A DNA stretch of 64,000 nucleotides from Lysobacterales bacterium 15-68-25 (GCA_002279065.1 NCKB01000006.1:1-64000), one strand, 5' to 3'; counted from the stretch's first letter, positions 47,024 to 57,900 are shown. The notes: generated by a model from the sequence alone, not told the origin. A program made the numbers and translations.

Positions 47024-48433
47024 TCAGATCGCGTAGTACATCTGGAACTCCAGCGGGTGGGTGCTGGCGCGGTAGGCGGTGACTTCCTTCATCTTCAGCT
47101 CGATGTAGGCATCGATGAAGTCGTCGCTGAACACGCCACCGGCCTTGAGGAAGTCGCGGTCCTTGTCCAGCGCTTCCAGCGCCTGGTCGAGGCTGGAGCA
47201 CACCTGCGGGATGTTCTTCTCCTCTTCCGGCGGCAGGTCGTACAGATCCTTGTCCGACGGCGCACCCGGGTCGATCTTGTTCAGGATGCCGTCCAGGCCG
47301 GCCATCATCAGCGCGGTGAAGGTCAGGTAGCCGGACTGCAGCGGATCGGGGAAGCGCACCTCGATGCGGCGGCCCTTCGGGCTGGACACGTACGGGATGC
47401 GGCAGCTGGCCGAGCGGTTGCGGGCCGAGTAGGCGAGCATCACCGGCGCCTCGAAGCCCGGCACCAGGCGCTTGTAGCTGTTGGTGCCGGAGTTGGCGAA
47501 CGCGTTGATCGCCTTGGCATGCTTGAACACGCCGCCGATGTACCACAGCGCGGTCTGGCTCAGGCCGCCGTACAGGTCGCCGGCGAACAGGTTGTTGCCG
47601 TCCTTCGACAGCGACTGGTGCACGTGCATGCCGCTGCCGTTGTCGCCGACGATCGGCTTGGGCATGAAGGTGACGGTCTTGCCGTTCTGGTGGGCAACGT
47701 TGCGGATCACGTACTTCAGGGTGATCAGCTCGTCGGCCTTCTTCACCAGGGTGTTGAACTTCACGCCGATCTCGCACTGGCCGGCGTTGGCCACCTCGTG
47801 GTGGTGCACCTCGACGGTCTGGCCGAGCGCCTCGAGCACCTTGCACATGTCGGCGCGCAGGTCACCCAGCGAGTCGACCGGGCTGACCGGGAAGTAGCCG
47901 CCCTTGATGCCCGGACGGTGGCCGGTGTTGCCCTCGTCGTACTTGAAGCGCGAGCTCCAGGAAGCTTCCTCGGACTCGATTTCGTAGAACACGCGGCCCA
48001 TGTCGTTCTGCCAGCGCACCGAGTCGAATACGAAGAACTCCGGCTCCGGGCCGAAGAACGCGGTGTCGGCGATGCCGGTGGACTTCAGGAACGCCTCGGC
48101 GCGCTTGGCGATCGAGCGCGGGTCGCGGCCGTAGGCCTGCATCGTCGACGGCTCGAGCACGTCGCAGTGGAGCACCAGCTGCGGGTGGCCGCTGAACGGG
48201 TCGATGTAGGCGGTGTCCGGGTCGGGCATCAGCACCATGTCCGACTCGTTGATGCCCTTCCAGCCCGAGATCGACGAACCGTCGAACATCTTGCCGTCCT
48301 CGAACGTGCTCTCGTCGATGGCGTGGACCGGGAAGGTGACGTGGTGCTGCTTGCCCAGCATGTCGACGAAGCGGAGGTCGACGAACTCGACTTCATGCTC
48401 CTGGATCAGGTCAAGCACTTTGGCAACGGACAT
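47024..48433 (-). CDS. glnA: glutamine synthetase type I
   Basis: A 469-aa enzyme that forms glutamine from glutamate, ammonia and ATP. The N-terminal [33 protein letters not shown] and [12 protein letters not shown] are conserved, and the adenylylation Tyr is in [10 protein letters not shown], so it should be switched by GlnE. ATG 48433 is the family start and lies about 25 nt after the predicted sigma-54 transcription start. Confidence 0.97.
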   Translation of the reverse strand: MSVAKVLDLIQEHEVEFVDLRFVDMLGKQHHVTFPVHAIDESTFEDGKMFDGSSISGWKGINESDMVLMPDPDTAYIDPFSGHPQLVLHCDVLEPSTMQAYGRDPRSIAKRAEAFLKSTGIADTAFFGPEPEFFVFDSVRWQNDMGRVFYEIESEEASWSSRFKYDEGNTGHRPGIKGGYFPVSPVDSLGDLRADMCKVLEALGQTVEVHHHEVANAGQCEIGVKFNTLVKKADELITLKYVIRNVAHQNGKTVTFMPKPIVGDNGSGMHVHQSLSKDGNNLFAGDLYGGLSQTALWYIGGVFKHAKAINAFANSGTNSYKRLVPGFEAPVMLAYSARNRSASCRIPYVSSPKGRRIEVRFPDPLQSGYLTFTALMMAGLDGILNKIDPGAPSDKDLYDLPPEEEKNIPQVCSSLDQALEALDKDRDFLKAGGVFSDDFIDAYIELKMKEVTAYRASTHPLEFQMYYAI

Positions 48434-48469
48434 GGAAGAACCTCGGTGGTGGATTGGCAGCAGGGTTTT

Positions 48470-48485
48470 AGCAAGCGCCATGCCA
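48470..48485 (-). promoter_or_regulatory. sigma-54 promoter of glnA
   Basis: On the minus strand TGGCAT-N5-TTGCT matches the sigma-54 consensus TGGCAC-N5-TTGCW, with GG and GC elements twelve bases apart. It lies 37 bp before the glnA start codon. This is the expected promoter type for an NtrC-controlled glnA. Confidence 0.8.
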
Positions 48486-48579
48486 CCCCCGGGACCGGTC
48501 GCGGGCCGCGCTGGCATGCGGTTCGCGGGGACGACGGGGCGGGCTGACGCATCAAACGTGGGCAACGATAGCCGGATTT

Positions 48580-48596
48580 TGCACTAAAAAGGGGCG
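48580..48596. promoter_or_regulatory. NtrC-like enhancer site for glnA
   Basis: TGCACTAAAAAGGGGCG matches 14 of 17 positions of the classical NtrC site TGCACTAAAATGGTGCA, with the left half exact. It is about 95-110 bp upstream of the sigma-54 -24 element, a normal enhancer distance. Seven to eleven of its bases overlap the amtB terminator hairpin and T-tract. Confidence 0.6.
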
Positions 48597-48623
48597 CGCC
48601 CGTTCCACGACGCGGGCGCGCCC
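48586..48623 (-). terminator. rho-independent terminator of glnK-amtB
   Basis: On the minus strand GGGCGCGCCCG (48623-48613), a ten-base loop and CGGGCGCGCCC (48602-48592) are followed by TTTTT (48590-48586). A strong stem right after the amtB stop, which should insulate glnA from the upstream operon. Confidence 0.85.
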
Positions 48624-48628
48624 AAGGT

Positions 48629-49984
48629 TTACCCCTCGTAGGCGCTCTCGCCGTGCGAGGTGATGTCCAGGCCCTCGCGCTCGGCCTCGGCCGAGACCCG
48701 CAGCCCGAAAACCAGCTTCACCACCAGGTAGGCCAGCACCGAGACCACGCCGCTCCAGACCAGGGTCACGCCCACGCCCAGCGCCTGCACACCCAGCTGC
48801 TGGGCGATCGTGCTGTTGCCGCTGCCGAAGCCGGTGCCGCCCAGGGCCGGGGCGCTGAACACGCCGGTGAGCAGGGCGCCGACGATGCCGCCCAGCCCGT
48901 GCACGCCGAACACGTCCAGCGCATCGTCGGCGCGCAGGAGCTTCTTCAAGCCGGTCACGCCCCAGACACAGGCGATGCTGGCCGCCGCGCCGATCGCCAG
49001 CGACCCCATCGGGCCGACCGTGCCGCAGGCCGGCGTGATCGCCACCAGGCCGGCCACCGCACCGGAGGCACCGCCGACCATCGAGGGCTTGCCCTTGTGC
49101 ACCGCCTCGATCAGCAGCCACACCAGCACCGCCGCCGCCGTCGCCACCAGGGTGTTGATGAAGGCCAGCGCCGCGCCGGCGTTGGACTCGAGGTTGGAGC
49201 CGGCGTTGAAGCCGAACCAGCCGACCCACAGGATCGCTGCGCCAACCATGGTGAAGGTGACGTTGTGCGGCTTCATCGACTCGCGCCCCAGGCCCAGCCG
49301 CGGACCGACGAAGTAGGCGCCGACCAGGCCGGCGATACCGGCATTGATATGCACCACCGTGCCGCCGGCGAAGTCCAGAGCACCCTTGGCGAACATGAAG
49401 CCGTCCGGGCCGTACCAGACCATGTGCGCGATCGGCAGGTAGGCGAAGGTGAACCACAGCGCGCAGAACACCAGCACCGCACTGAAGCGCATGCGCTCGG
49501 CGAATGCACCGACGATCAGCGCGCCAGTGATGCCGGCGAAGGTGGACTGGAACACCACGAACACGTATTCGGGCAACGCCACGCCGGCGGTGAAGGTGGC
49601 CGCCAGGCTGTCCTTGGTCACGCCCTTCAGGAACAGCTTGTCCAGGTTGCCGATGAAGGCGTTGCCGCCGTTGAAGGCCAGCGTGTAGCCGTAGATCACC
49701 CACAGCACCACGATCATCGAGAACACCGTCATCACCTGCATCAGGATCGACAGCACGTTCTTCGAGCGCACCAGGCCGCCGTAGAACAGCGCCAGGCCCG
49801 GCACCGTCATCAGCAGCACCAGCAGGGTGGAGGTGAGCATCCAGGCCACGTCGCCCTTGTCGACGGTGGGCGCCGCCTCGGCGGCAAGGGATACCGACGG
49901 GACGAGCAGCATGCACAGCACGGCGAACAGCAGCGCCCAGGCCGGAAACGCGCGGGCAGGACGGGAAAGCGCGATCTCTTTCAT
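48629..49984 (-). CDS. amtB: ammonium transporter AmtB
   Basis: A 451-aa polytopic protein: N-terminal signal-like segment (WALLFAVLCMLLVPSVSLA) then about eleven hydrophobic segments with MTVPGLALFYGGLVRSKN, FAGGTVVHINAG and the twin-His channel region (FGVHGLGG near the end). ATG 49984 (MKEIALSRPARAF) has GAGG nearby; an upstream extension in the same frame overlaps glnK and is not conserved. It is 22 bp after glnK, a conserved pair in which PII blocks the channel. Confidence 0.95.
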   Translation of the reverse strand: MKEIALSRPARAFPAWALLFAVLCMLLVPSVSLAAEAAPTVDKGDVAWMLTSTLLVLLMTVPGLALFYGGLVRSKNVLSILMQVMTVFSMIVVLWVIYGYTLAFNGGNAFIGNLDKLFLKGVTKDSLAATFTAGVALPEYVFVVFQSTFAGITGALIVGAFAERMRFSAVLVFCALWFTFAYLPIAHMVWYGPDGFMFAKGALDFAGGTVVHINAGIAGLVGAYFVGPRLGLGRESMKPHNVTFTMVGAAILWVGWFGFNAGSNLESNAGAALAFINTLVATAAAVLVWLLIEAVHKGKPSMVGGASGAVAGLVAITPACGTVGPMGSLAIGAAASIACVWGVTGLKKLLRADDALDVFGVHGLGGIVGALLTGVFSAPALGGTGFGSGNSTIAQQLGVQALGVGVTLVWSGVVSVLAYLVVKLVFGLRVSAEAEREGLDITSHGESAYEG

Positions 49985-50006
49985 GGAAGACCTCGTGGAA
50001 GCGGTA

Positions 50007-50414
<408 letters not shown>

Positions 50415-51176
50415 TCAGAACGACTTGCTGAGCGTGAGGATGCCGGTGGCACGTCCCACGTAATGGCCGTAGGCATTGGTGTAGACGCTGCGCGAGGCGT
50501 TGGTGTCGTAGTAGCCCAGCGATACCGAGTAGCCGTGGTCGAAGGCCTTGGTCACGCCCACCTTCCAGTCGCTGTACGAGGCACCGGAGACGTTCTTCAC
50601 GTTCTGGTGGCCAGCGTGCAGGTTGAGCGTCCAGCCCGGGCTGAATTCGACGTTGTAGGAAAGGTCGACGTAGCCGGAGTTCTTGCTGTCGGCGAAGCCG
50701 AACAGGTTGGTGAGCGCGTGCGAGTACTTCAGCGTCACGCCCTTGTAGCCCAGCGAGCCGTAGACCTCGGTGGTGTAGGGGCGGGTGAAGCCGCTCGGGT
50801 AGCTGCCCGGGTAGTAGTACTCGTACAGGCCGACATCGTAGCTCCAGTCACCGGCGAAGCTGCCGCGGAAGCCGGTGTAGAAATCCAGCTCCAGGCTGCT
50901 GGAGATGTGCGCGGCGTCGGTCGACGCATCGGACAGCCAGCTGATGTTGCTGCCCCAGGCGCCGACGTACCAGCCGCTGGCATGGTCGTATTCGATGCCC
51001 GGCTGCACTGCCGGCTTCCAGTTGGTCTGCGACAGGCCACGGAACAGGTAGTCGTTGACCACCGCCACGCTTCCTGCCACCGAACTCTGCGGCGCGCCGT
51101 CCGCCACTGCCGGCATGGCGACCATCGCCGCCAGTACTGCCGCTCCCCATATCGACCGCTGCACACTTCGCTTCAT
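50415..51176 (-). CDS. TorF-family putative outer-membrane porin
   Basis: A 253-aa beta-barrel protein. Signal peptide (AAVLAAMVAMPAVA, to about residue 26) then antiparallel strands rich in alternating aromatics: SVAVVNDYLFRGLSQTNWKPAVQPGIEY, YVDLSYNVEF and a C-terminal GILTLSKSF ending in Phe, needed for barrel insertion. This is the TIGR02001/TorF pattern. ATG 51176 has GGAGAGGG upstream. Linkage to glnK-amtB is often seen in related bacteria and hints at a nitrogen-related transport role. Confidence 0.8.
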   Translation of the reverse strand: MKRSVQRSIWGAAVLAAMVAMPAVADGAPQSSVAGSVAVVNDYLFRGLSQTNWKPAVQPGIEYDHASGWYVGAWGSNISWLSDASTDAAHISSSLELDFYTGFRGSFAGDWSYDVGLYEYYYPGSYPSGFTRPYTTEVYGSLGYKGVTLKYSHALTNLFGFADSKNSGYVDLSYNVEFSPGWTLNLHAGHQNVKNVSGASYSDWKVGVTKAFDHGYSVSLGYYDTNASRSVYTNAYGHYVGRATGILTLSKSF

Positions 51177-51825
51177 CGACCCTCTCCCCGTGCCAAAGTG
51201 AGCGCTCCTTCGTGGACGTCTGGACGTCCATCGCGGAACGCGTGACCAAGCCATCGCCGGACCTGGCGGCGCACAACCGTCCACGTCCGTACCACCGACC
51301 CCAGTCGGCAGATGCAGGTGCGCCAGGGCGCGAGAATCCGGGCAGCCGGACCCGTCCCGCGCGGAGCACCGGGCGGCGGGTCACGAGGATGTGAGTTGGT
51401 CCTGGCCGGTCGCGGGCGACCAGCGGAAGCGAAGGCAGGCGCGTCCCGCGGCTGCAGATCCGGGCGTGGCCTGGAGGACCGGTGGCGGCTGCACGGATCA
51501 CGCGCGCGCGGTCCCACCGGTCTCCGCGAAGGCTGGCTCGCCGCGGCCGTGGGCGCGTGGTGACGCTGCCTCGCGGCGCGGGCCGTGGCCTCGCTGCACT
51601 TTGATCCTGCCCGAGAGGTTGCTGCATTGCAATATGGCGACAACCGCTCGCTTATCACCATTTGTCACATGACTGTTGCGCCGCCACATCGGCAGGATGC
51701 GGCGGCTCGCCCGCAAATCGCCATGCCACGGGCAGCGGTTCGCAGCCCATTCCGGGGGCGCTGACCGTATGCTGTCGCCCTTTGCGACAGCCGCGGTGGC
51801 TGTCCTCGTCCAAGGCCCGTTTCCA
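51177..51825. other. gene-free divergent region with palindromes
   Basis: No protein-coding gene is supported. An 18-bp imperfect palindrome (TGGACGTCTGGACGTCCA, 51213-51230) lies about 40 bp before the TorF-like start and may be an operator. A short AT-richer patch (about 51620-51670) could hold promoters. A hairpin GCTGTCGC/GCGACAGC (51771-51791) lies in the probable leader of uppP. Confidence 0.5.
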
Positions 51826-52623
51826 GTGATCGATCTGCTCCGCGTCGTCCTCCTCGGCATCATCGAAGGCATCACCGAGTTCCTTCCGATCTCCAGCACC
51901 GGCCACCTGCTGATCGCCGAAAAGCTCGGCCTCGGCGCGCGTTCGGACCTGTTCAACGTCGGCATCCAGGCCGGTGCGATCCTCGCCGTCACGCTGATCT
52001 ACTGGAAGCGCATCTGGCAGCTGCTGACGCAGTGGAGGTACCCGACGAACCGCGACTACCTGGCCAAGCTCGTCGTCGCCTTCCTGATCACCGCGGTGAT
52101 CGGCCTGGTCGCCGTGAAGATGGGATTCAAGCTGCCGGAAACGGTGACGCCGGTGGCCTGGGCGCTGGTGATCGGCGGCATCTGGATGATCGCCGCCGAA
52201 CAGCTGGCCGCGCGGCGTCCGCCGAGCACCGAGGTCAGCTGGACGGTGGCGATCCTGGTCGGCATCGCGCAGATGGTGGCCGGCATCTTTCCCGGCACGT
52301 CACGCTCGTCCGCAACGATCTTCACCGCCCTGCTCGCCGGCACCGGCGACCGTCCGGCAGCCACCGAATTCGCCTTCCTGGTCGGCATCCCGACCATGTA
52401 CGCCGCAACCGGCTACGAGCTGCTCAAGGTGCTGAAGAACGGCGGCGCGGCCCACGAGGACTGGACCGCGCTCGCGGTCGGCTTCGTCGTGTCCGCGGTG
52501 GTGGCATTCGCAGCGGTGAAGTGGCTGCTCGGCTACATCCGCAACCACCGCTTCACGGCATTCGCGGTCTACCGCATCGCGCTCGGCGTGGCGTTGCTGC
52601 TGTTGATGCCCACCGGCGGCTGA
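51826..52623 (+). CDS. uppP: undecaprenyl-diphosphatase
   Basis: A 265-aa polytopic enzyme that recycles undecaprenyl pyrophosphate to the lipid carrier for peptidoglycan and O-antigen, conferring bacitracin tolerance. The catalytic motifs EGITEFLPISSTGH and FPGTSRSSATI are present. Start GTG 51826 fits homologous N-termini (IDLLRVVLLGIIEG); an ATG at 51769 would add 19 residues. The 3' end overlaps the convergent LysR gene by 55 bp. Confidence 0.92.
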   Translation: MIDLLRVVLLGIIEGITEFLPISSTGHLLIAEKLGLGARSDLFNVGIQAGAILAVTLIYWKRIWQLLTQWRYPTNRDYLAKLVVAFLITAVIGLVAVKMGFKLPETVTPVAWALVIGGIWMIAAEQLAARRPPSTEVSWTVAILVGIAQMVAGIFPGTSRSSATIFTALLAGTGDRPAATEFAFLVGIPTMYAATGYELLKVLKNGGAAHEDWTALAVGFVVSAVVAFAAVKWLLGYIRNHRFTAFAVYRIALGVALLLLMPTGG

Positions 52624-53594
52624 GCGGTTCCCGCCGGCATGCCGCGGTCGGACGACGGCGGCGCCTTTACCGCCATCGGCGGGCGCTTGAGCACATCCGG
52701 CTCGTTCAGCGCGTCGAACAGTTCGCGCACCCAGCCGATGAAGGCGCGCACCCGCGCCGACAGGTGCCGCTTCTGCGGATAGACGATCCACACCGGCTTG
52801 CCGGTGGATCGCACGTCGGTCATCACCAGCGTCAGCAGGCCCTTGCTCAACTGGCACGACGCGAGCAGATGCGGTGCCTGGGTGATGCCCAGGCCCTCGC
52901 TCACCGCCTGGATCACCGACTCGCCGTCGTTGATCAAAAGGTGCGCGTCGATGTCCACCTCGATCTGCCCGCCCGGCACGTCGAACTGCCATTGCCGCGG
53001 GCGACCGTTCGGGTAGACGTAATTGATGCAGCGGTGGTGCTTGAGGTCCTCGATGCCTTTGGGCGCACCGTAGCGCGCCAGGTAGTCGGGCGAGGCGAGC
53101 ACCACGTTGCGCAGGTAGCCGATCTTGTGTGCGATGTGGCTGGAGTCCTCCAGCTGGCCGACGCGGATCGCGCAGTCGATGCCCTCGCCGTTGAGGTCGC
53201 TGGGCTGGTCGCTCATCAGCAGCTCCAGCCGGATGTCCGGATAGCGCTTCTCGAACTCGGCCAGGCGGGGGATCAGCGCGGCGCGCCCCACGCCCAGCGA
53301 GAGACCGACGCGCAGCTTGCCGGCCGGCTCGCGGCTGGCCTCGCCCAGGGCCTCGGTCGCCTCGCTGAGGTCGGCGAGGATTTCCTTGCAGCGGGCATGG
53401 AACGCCGCGCCGTCCTCGGTCAGCCGCAGCGCGCGGGTGGAACGGAACAGCAGGCGCGCGCCCAGCCGCGCCTCCAGCCGCGACACCGCGCGGCTGACGC
53501 CGGACGGGGTCATCCCCAGTTGGGCGGCGGCGGCGGCGAAGCTGTTCGCCTCGACCACGCGGACGAAGACGGAAATGGCGGAAAAGTCTTCCAT
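52569..53594 (-). CDS. LysR-type transcriptional regulator
   Basis: A 341-aa regulator. An N-terminal winged helix-turn-helix (SFAAAAAQLGMTPSGVSRAVSRLEARLGARLL, about residues 18-48) and an effector domain of the CrgA-like type. The Pro/Ser-rich last 40 residues overlap uppP on the other strand and have no family similarity; a truncated ancestral stop may lie earlier. It is divergent from the RND efflux operon, which it likely controls from the palindrome at 53615-53633. Confidence 0.88.
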   Translation of the reverse strand: MEDFSAISVFVRVVEANSFAAAAAQLGMTPSGVSRAVSRLEARLGARLLFRSTRALRLTEDGAAFHARCKEILADLSEATEALGEASREPAGKLRVGLSLGVGRAALIPRLAEFEKRYPDIRLELLMSDQPSDLNGEGIDCAIRVGQLEDSSHIAHKIGYLRNVVLASPDYLARYGAPKGIEDLKHHRCINYVYPNGRPRQWQFDVPGGQIEVDIDAHLLINDGESVIQAVSEGLGITQAPHLLASCQLSKGLLTLVMTDVRSTGKPVWIVYPQKRHLSARVRAFIGWVRELFDALNEPDVLKRPPMAVKAPPSSDRGMPAGTAQPPVGINSSNATPSAMR

Positions 53595-53614
53595 CGGGGG
53601 TTTCCTCGCGCGAT

Positions 53615-53633
53615 TGGTGACTGACAGTCACCA
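53615..53633. promoter_or_regulatory. palindromic operator candidate for the LysR regulator
   Basis: TGGTGACT, three bases, AGTCACCA is a perfect 8-bp inverted repeat 21 bp from the LysR start in the region divergent from the RND operon. The dyad with T and A at the ends fits the T-N11-A style of LysR sites. Confidence 0.55.
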
Positions 53634-53659
53634 TTGCATTGCACCAAAAGCCGGTTTTC

Positions 53660-53675
53660 TATACCGGACAGTATA
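53660..53675. promoter_or_regulatory. short palindrome, possible promoter/operator of the RND operon
   Basis: TATAC (53660-53664) and GTATA (53671-53675) are inverted repeats with -10-like content 65-80 bp before the adaptor gene start. A TTGCAC lies 15 bp upstream. It may be the operon promoter overlapped by a regulator site; this is tentative. Confidence 0.35.
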
Positions 53676-53738
53676 CCTATTCTCCCGGGCCTCGCCGAAC
53701 TCCCCCCGGTTCGGCGCACGTTGCTCAGGGAGCTCGTC

Positions 53739-54941
53739 ATGCAGAAACGCTGGATCTTCATCGCCCTCGCCGTGGCGCTCGCCGCCGGCAGCTGGGCCCT
53801 CCTCGACCATCACGGCGGCAGTCAGGCACAGGCCGCACCGCCGCCACCGGCCGTCACCGTCGCGCAGACCCTGGTCCGCCCGGTCGGCGATACCGCCCAG
53901 TTCACCGGCCACCTGCAGGCCGTCGATACCGTGCAGGTGCATCCGCGCGTCAGCGGCTACATCGACAGCGTGCTGTTCAAGGAAGGCACGCTGGTGCACA
54001 AGGGCGAGCTGCTGTTCCGCATCGACCCCCGCCCCTACCAGGCCGAGGTCGACCGCCTGCGCGCCAACCTCGCCCAGGCCCGCGCCGAGGCGAAGCTGGC
54101 CGAGGAAAACGCCGCGCGCGGCGCCCGGCTGGTAGCGCAGCATGCGATCTCGCGCGAGGAGGCCGACCGGCTCGACACCGCCGCTGCCAGCGCCCGCTCG
54201 CAGGTCGCCGCCACCGCCGCGGCACTCGATGCCGCCCAGCTCAACCGCGAGTTCACCGAAGTGCGCGCGCCGATCGACGGCCGCGTCGGCAATGCCGAAA
54301 TCACCGCCGGCAACCTGGTCACGCCCGCCGACGTGCTGACCAGCGTGGTCAGCGTGAATCCCGTCTATGCGTACTTCGACGTGGACGAGCACAGCTACCT
54401 CGAACTCGACCACCTGCGCCGTGACCACCGCAGCCCGCCGCGGGTGGCAATGGCCCTGGCGGACGAGTCCGGCTTCCCGCACGCCGGGCGCCTCGACTTC
54501 GTCGACAACCAGCTCGACACCGCCAGCGGCACCATTCGCCTGCGCGCCGTGTTCGACAACAGCGACGGCCGCTACACCCCGGGCCTGTACGTGCGCCTGC
54601 AGCTGCGCACCGACAGCGCCAAGCCGCGCGCGCTGATCGACGACCGCGCCGTCGGCACCGACCTCGGCAACAAGTTCGTCTACGTGCTCGGCAAGGACGG
54701 CAAGGTGAGCTATCGCAAGGTCACCACCGGACCGCTGGTCGATGGCCTGCGTGTGATCGAGCAGGGCCTGGATGCCAACGACGTGGTGGTGGTGAACGGC
54801 TTGCAGCACGTGCGCCCGGGCATGCCGGTGAACCCGACCCGCGTGTCGATGGAATCGCGCAGCCTGGACCCCGATACCCAACTGGCCTCCGGCGGCAGCA
54901 ATCCGTCGCAGGGCCCGGCGCTCACCCGCGCCCAGGACTGA
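53739..54941 (+). CDS. RND efflux periplasmic adaptor (MexE/AcrA family)
   Basis: A 400-aa membrane-fusion protein: N-terminal signal/anchor (FIALAVALAAGSWALL), lipoyl-like halves around GHLQAVDTVQVHPRVSGYID and FTEVRAPIDGRVGNAEI, an alpha-hairpin (EENAARGARLVAQ to AALDAAQLNREF) and a beta-barrel domain. AGGGAG eight bases before ATG 53739. No lipobox. First gene of a three-gene efflux operon under the LysR regulator. Confidence 0.93.
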   Translation: MQKRWIFIALAVALAAGSWALLDHHGGSQAQAAPPPPAVTVAQTLVRPVGDTAQFTGHLQAVDTVQVHPRVSGYIDSVLFKEGTLVHKGELLFRIDPRPYQAEVDRLRANLAQARAEAKLAEENAARGARLVAQHAISREEADRLDTAAASARSQVAATAAALDAAQLNREFTEVRAPIDGRVGNAEITAGNLVTPADVLTSVVSVNPVYAYFDVDEHSYLELDHLRRDHRSPPRVAMALADESGFPHAGRLDFVDNQLDTASGTIRLRAVFDNSDGRYTPGLYVRLQLRTDSAKPRALIDDRAVGTDLGNKFVYVLGKDGKVSYRKVTTGPLVDGLRVIEQGLDANDVVVVNGLQHVRPGMPVNPTRVSMESRSLDPDTQLASGGSNPSQGPALTRAQD

Positions 54942-54945
54942 TCTG

Positions 54946-57900
54946 ATGAAACTCGCCCAATACTTCGTGGATCGACCGATCCTCGCCGGCGTGCTGTCGG
55001 TGCTGATCGTCATCGCCGGTGCGATCTCGCTGTTCCAGCTACCGATCAGCGAGTACCCGGAAGTGGTGCCGCCCACCGTGGTGGTGCGCGCCAGCTATCC
55101 CGGCGCCAACCCCAAGGTGATCGCCGAGACCGTCGCCACGCCGCTGGAAACCCAGATCAACGGCGTGGAAGGCATGCTCTACACCTCCTCGCAGGCAACC
55201 AGCGACGGCGCGATGACGCTGACCGTCACCTTTGCCCTCGGCACCGACCTGGACAACGCCCAGGTGCAGGTGCAGAACCGCGTGGCGCAGGCCCTGCCCC
55301 GCCTGCCGGAGGAAGTGCAGCGACTCGGCGTGACCACGCAGAAGAGCTCGCCCGACCTGACCATGGTGGTGCACCTGATCTCGCCGGACCAGCGCTACGA
55401 CATGCTGTACCTGTCGAACTACGCGCGCCTGCACATCAAGGACCAGCTCGCCCGCCTGGACGGCGTCGGCGACGTGCAGATCTTCGGCGCTGGCGAATAC
55501 AGCATGCGCGTGTGGCTGGACCCGGACCGCATGGCCCAGCGCGGCCTGACCACCGGCGACATCGTGCACGCGATCCAGGAACAGAACGTGGACGTGGCCG
55601 CCGGTGCACTCAATGCGCCGCCGGAGCATGGCAACGCGGCGTTCCAGCTCAACATCAACACCCGCGGCCGGCTGGTCAGCGCGGACGACTTCCGCAACAT
55701 CGTAGTGCGCACCGGCAAGGACGGCGCGGTGACCCATCTGCGTGATGTCGCCCGCGTCGAGCTGGGTTCGAACAACTACGCGCTGCGCAGCCTGCTCGAC
55801 AACAAGCCGGCGGTGGCCCTGCCGGTGTTCGCCCGTCCAGGTTCCAACGCGATCCAGATCTCCAACGAGGTCCGTACGCTGATGGCCGGGCTAAAGAAGG
55901 ATTTCCCGCAGGGCGTGGACTACCGCATCGTCTACGACCCCACCGTGTTCGTGCGCGGCTCGATCGAGGCAGTCGTACACACGCTGTTCGAGGCGATCGT
56001 GCTGGTCGTGCTGGTGGTGATCCTGTTCCTGCAGACCTGGCGCGCCTCGATCATCCCGCTGGTGGCCGTACCGGTGTCGCTGATCGGTACCTTCGCGGTG
56101 ATGCACGTGGCCGGCTTCTCGCTGAATGCGCTGAGCCTGTTCGGCCTGGTGCTGGCGATCGGCATCGTGGTCGACGACGCCATCGTGGTGGTGGAGAACG
56201 TCGAGCGGCACATCGAGCATGGCATGGCGCCGCGCGAGGCGACCAAGCAGGCGATGAAGGAGGTGACCGGGCCGATCGTGGCCACCGCACTGGTGCTGTG
56301 CGCGGTGTTCGTGCCGGCGGCCTTCATCAGCGGTCTCACCGGCGAGTTCTATCGCCAGTTCGCGCTGACCATCGCGATCTCGACGGTGATCTCGGCATTC
56401 AACTCGCTGACCCTGAGTCCCGCACTGGCGGCGCTGCTGCTCAAGGAACGCGGGGCGCCGAAGGACAAGCTGAGCCTGGCGATCGACCGCGGCTTCGGCT
56501 GGCTGTTCCGCCCGTTCAACCGCTTCTTCGTGCGCAGCGCCAACGGCTACGTCGGCGGGGTGAAGCGCGTGCTGGGCAAGGGCTCGATCGCGCTGGTGAT
56601 CTACGGCGGCCTGGTGCTGCTGGGCCTGTTCGGCTTCGCCAAGGTGCCGACCGGCTTCGTGCCGGCACAGGACAAGCAGTACCTGGTGTCGTTCGCGCAG
56701 CTGCCCGACGCCGCCTCGCTGGATCGCTCGGAAGACGTGATCCGCCGCATGAGCGACATCGCGCTCAAGCAGCCGGGCGTGGAGAACGCGGTGGCGTTCC
56801 CGGGCCTGTCGATCAACGGCTTCACCAACTCGACCAACTCCGGCATCGTGTTCGTGACGCTGAAGCCGTTCGAGGAACGGCGTGATCCCTCGCTGTCGGC
56901 CGGTGCGATTGCCGGCGCGCTGAACCAGAAGTTCGCCGCGATCCAGGACGCCTACATCGCGATCTTCCCGCCGCCGCCCGTGCAGGGCCTCGGCACCATC
57001 GGCGGCTTCCGCCTGCAGGTGGAAGACCGCAGCGACCAAGGCTACCAGGAGCTGTACAAGCAGACCCAGAACCTGATCGCCGCCAGCCGGAAGGAACCAG
57101 CACTCGCCGGGCTGTTCTCCAGCTACCAGGTGAGCGTGCCGCAGATCGACGCCGAGGTGGACCGCGAGAAGGCCAAGGCCGAGGGCGTGGACCTGGCCGA
57201 CGTCTACCAGACCATGCAGGCCTACCTGGGCTCGCTGTACGTGAACGACTTCAACCGCTTCGGGCGCACCTACCAGGTGAACCTTTCGGCCGAGCCGCGC
57301 TTCCGTCGCGAGCCGCAGGACATCACCCAGCTGAAGACGCGCAACGCGGCCGGACAGATGGTGCCGCTGGGCTCCTTCGTCACGGTCAGCCAGACCGTCG
57401 GTCCGGACCGCGTGATGCACTACAACGGCTACCCCACCGCCGAGATCAACGGCGGCCCGGCGCCGGGCTACAGCTCGGGCCAGGCGCAGGCGGCGATCGA
57501 GAAGCTGGCCCACGACCACCTGCCGAACGGCATGAACTTCGAGTGGACCGAGCTGACCTACCAGCAGATCCTCGCCGGCAATACCGCGGTGCTGGTGTTC
57601 CCGCTGTGCGTGCTGCTGGTGTTCCTGGTGCTGGCCTCGCTGTACGAGAGCGTGACGCTGCCGCTGGCGGTGATCCTGATCGTGCCGATGGTGCTGCTGT
57701 CCGCGATCGTCGGCGTGTGGCTGTCCGGCGGCGACAACAACATCTTCACCCAGATCGGCCTGATCGTGCTGGTCGGCCTGGCGTGCAAGAACGCGATCCT
57801 GATCGTCGAGTTCGCCCGCGAAGCGCAGATCCTGGAAGGGCTGGACCGCGTGCAGGCGGTGCTGGAGGCGGCGCGGCTGCGGTTGCGCCCGATCCTGATG

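Noticed and set aside
51189..51204. Sigma-54 -24-like TTTGGCACG before the TorF-like gene
   Set aside because: The -12 GC element is missing at the required spacing, and the transcription start would fall within the ribosome binding site.
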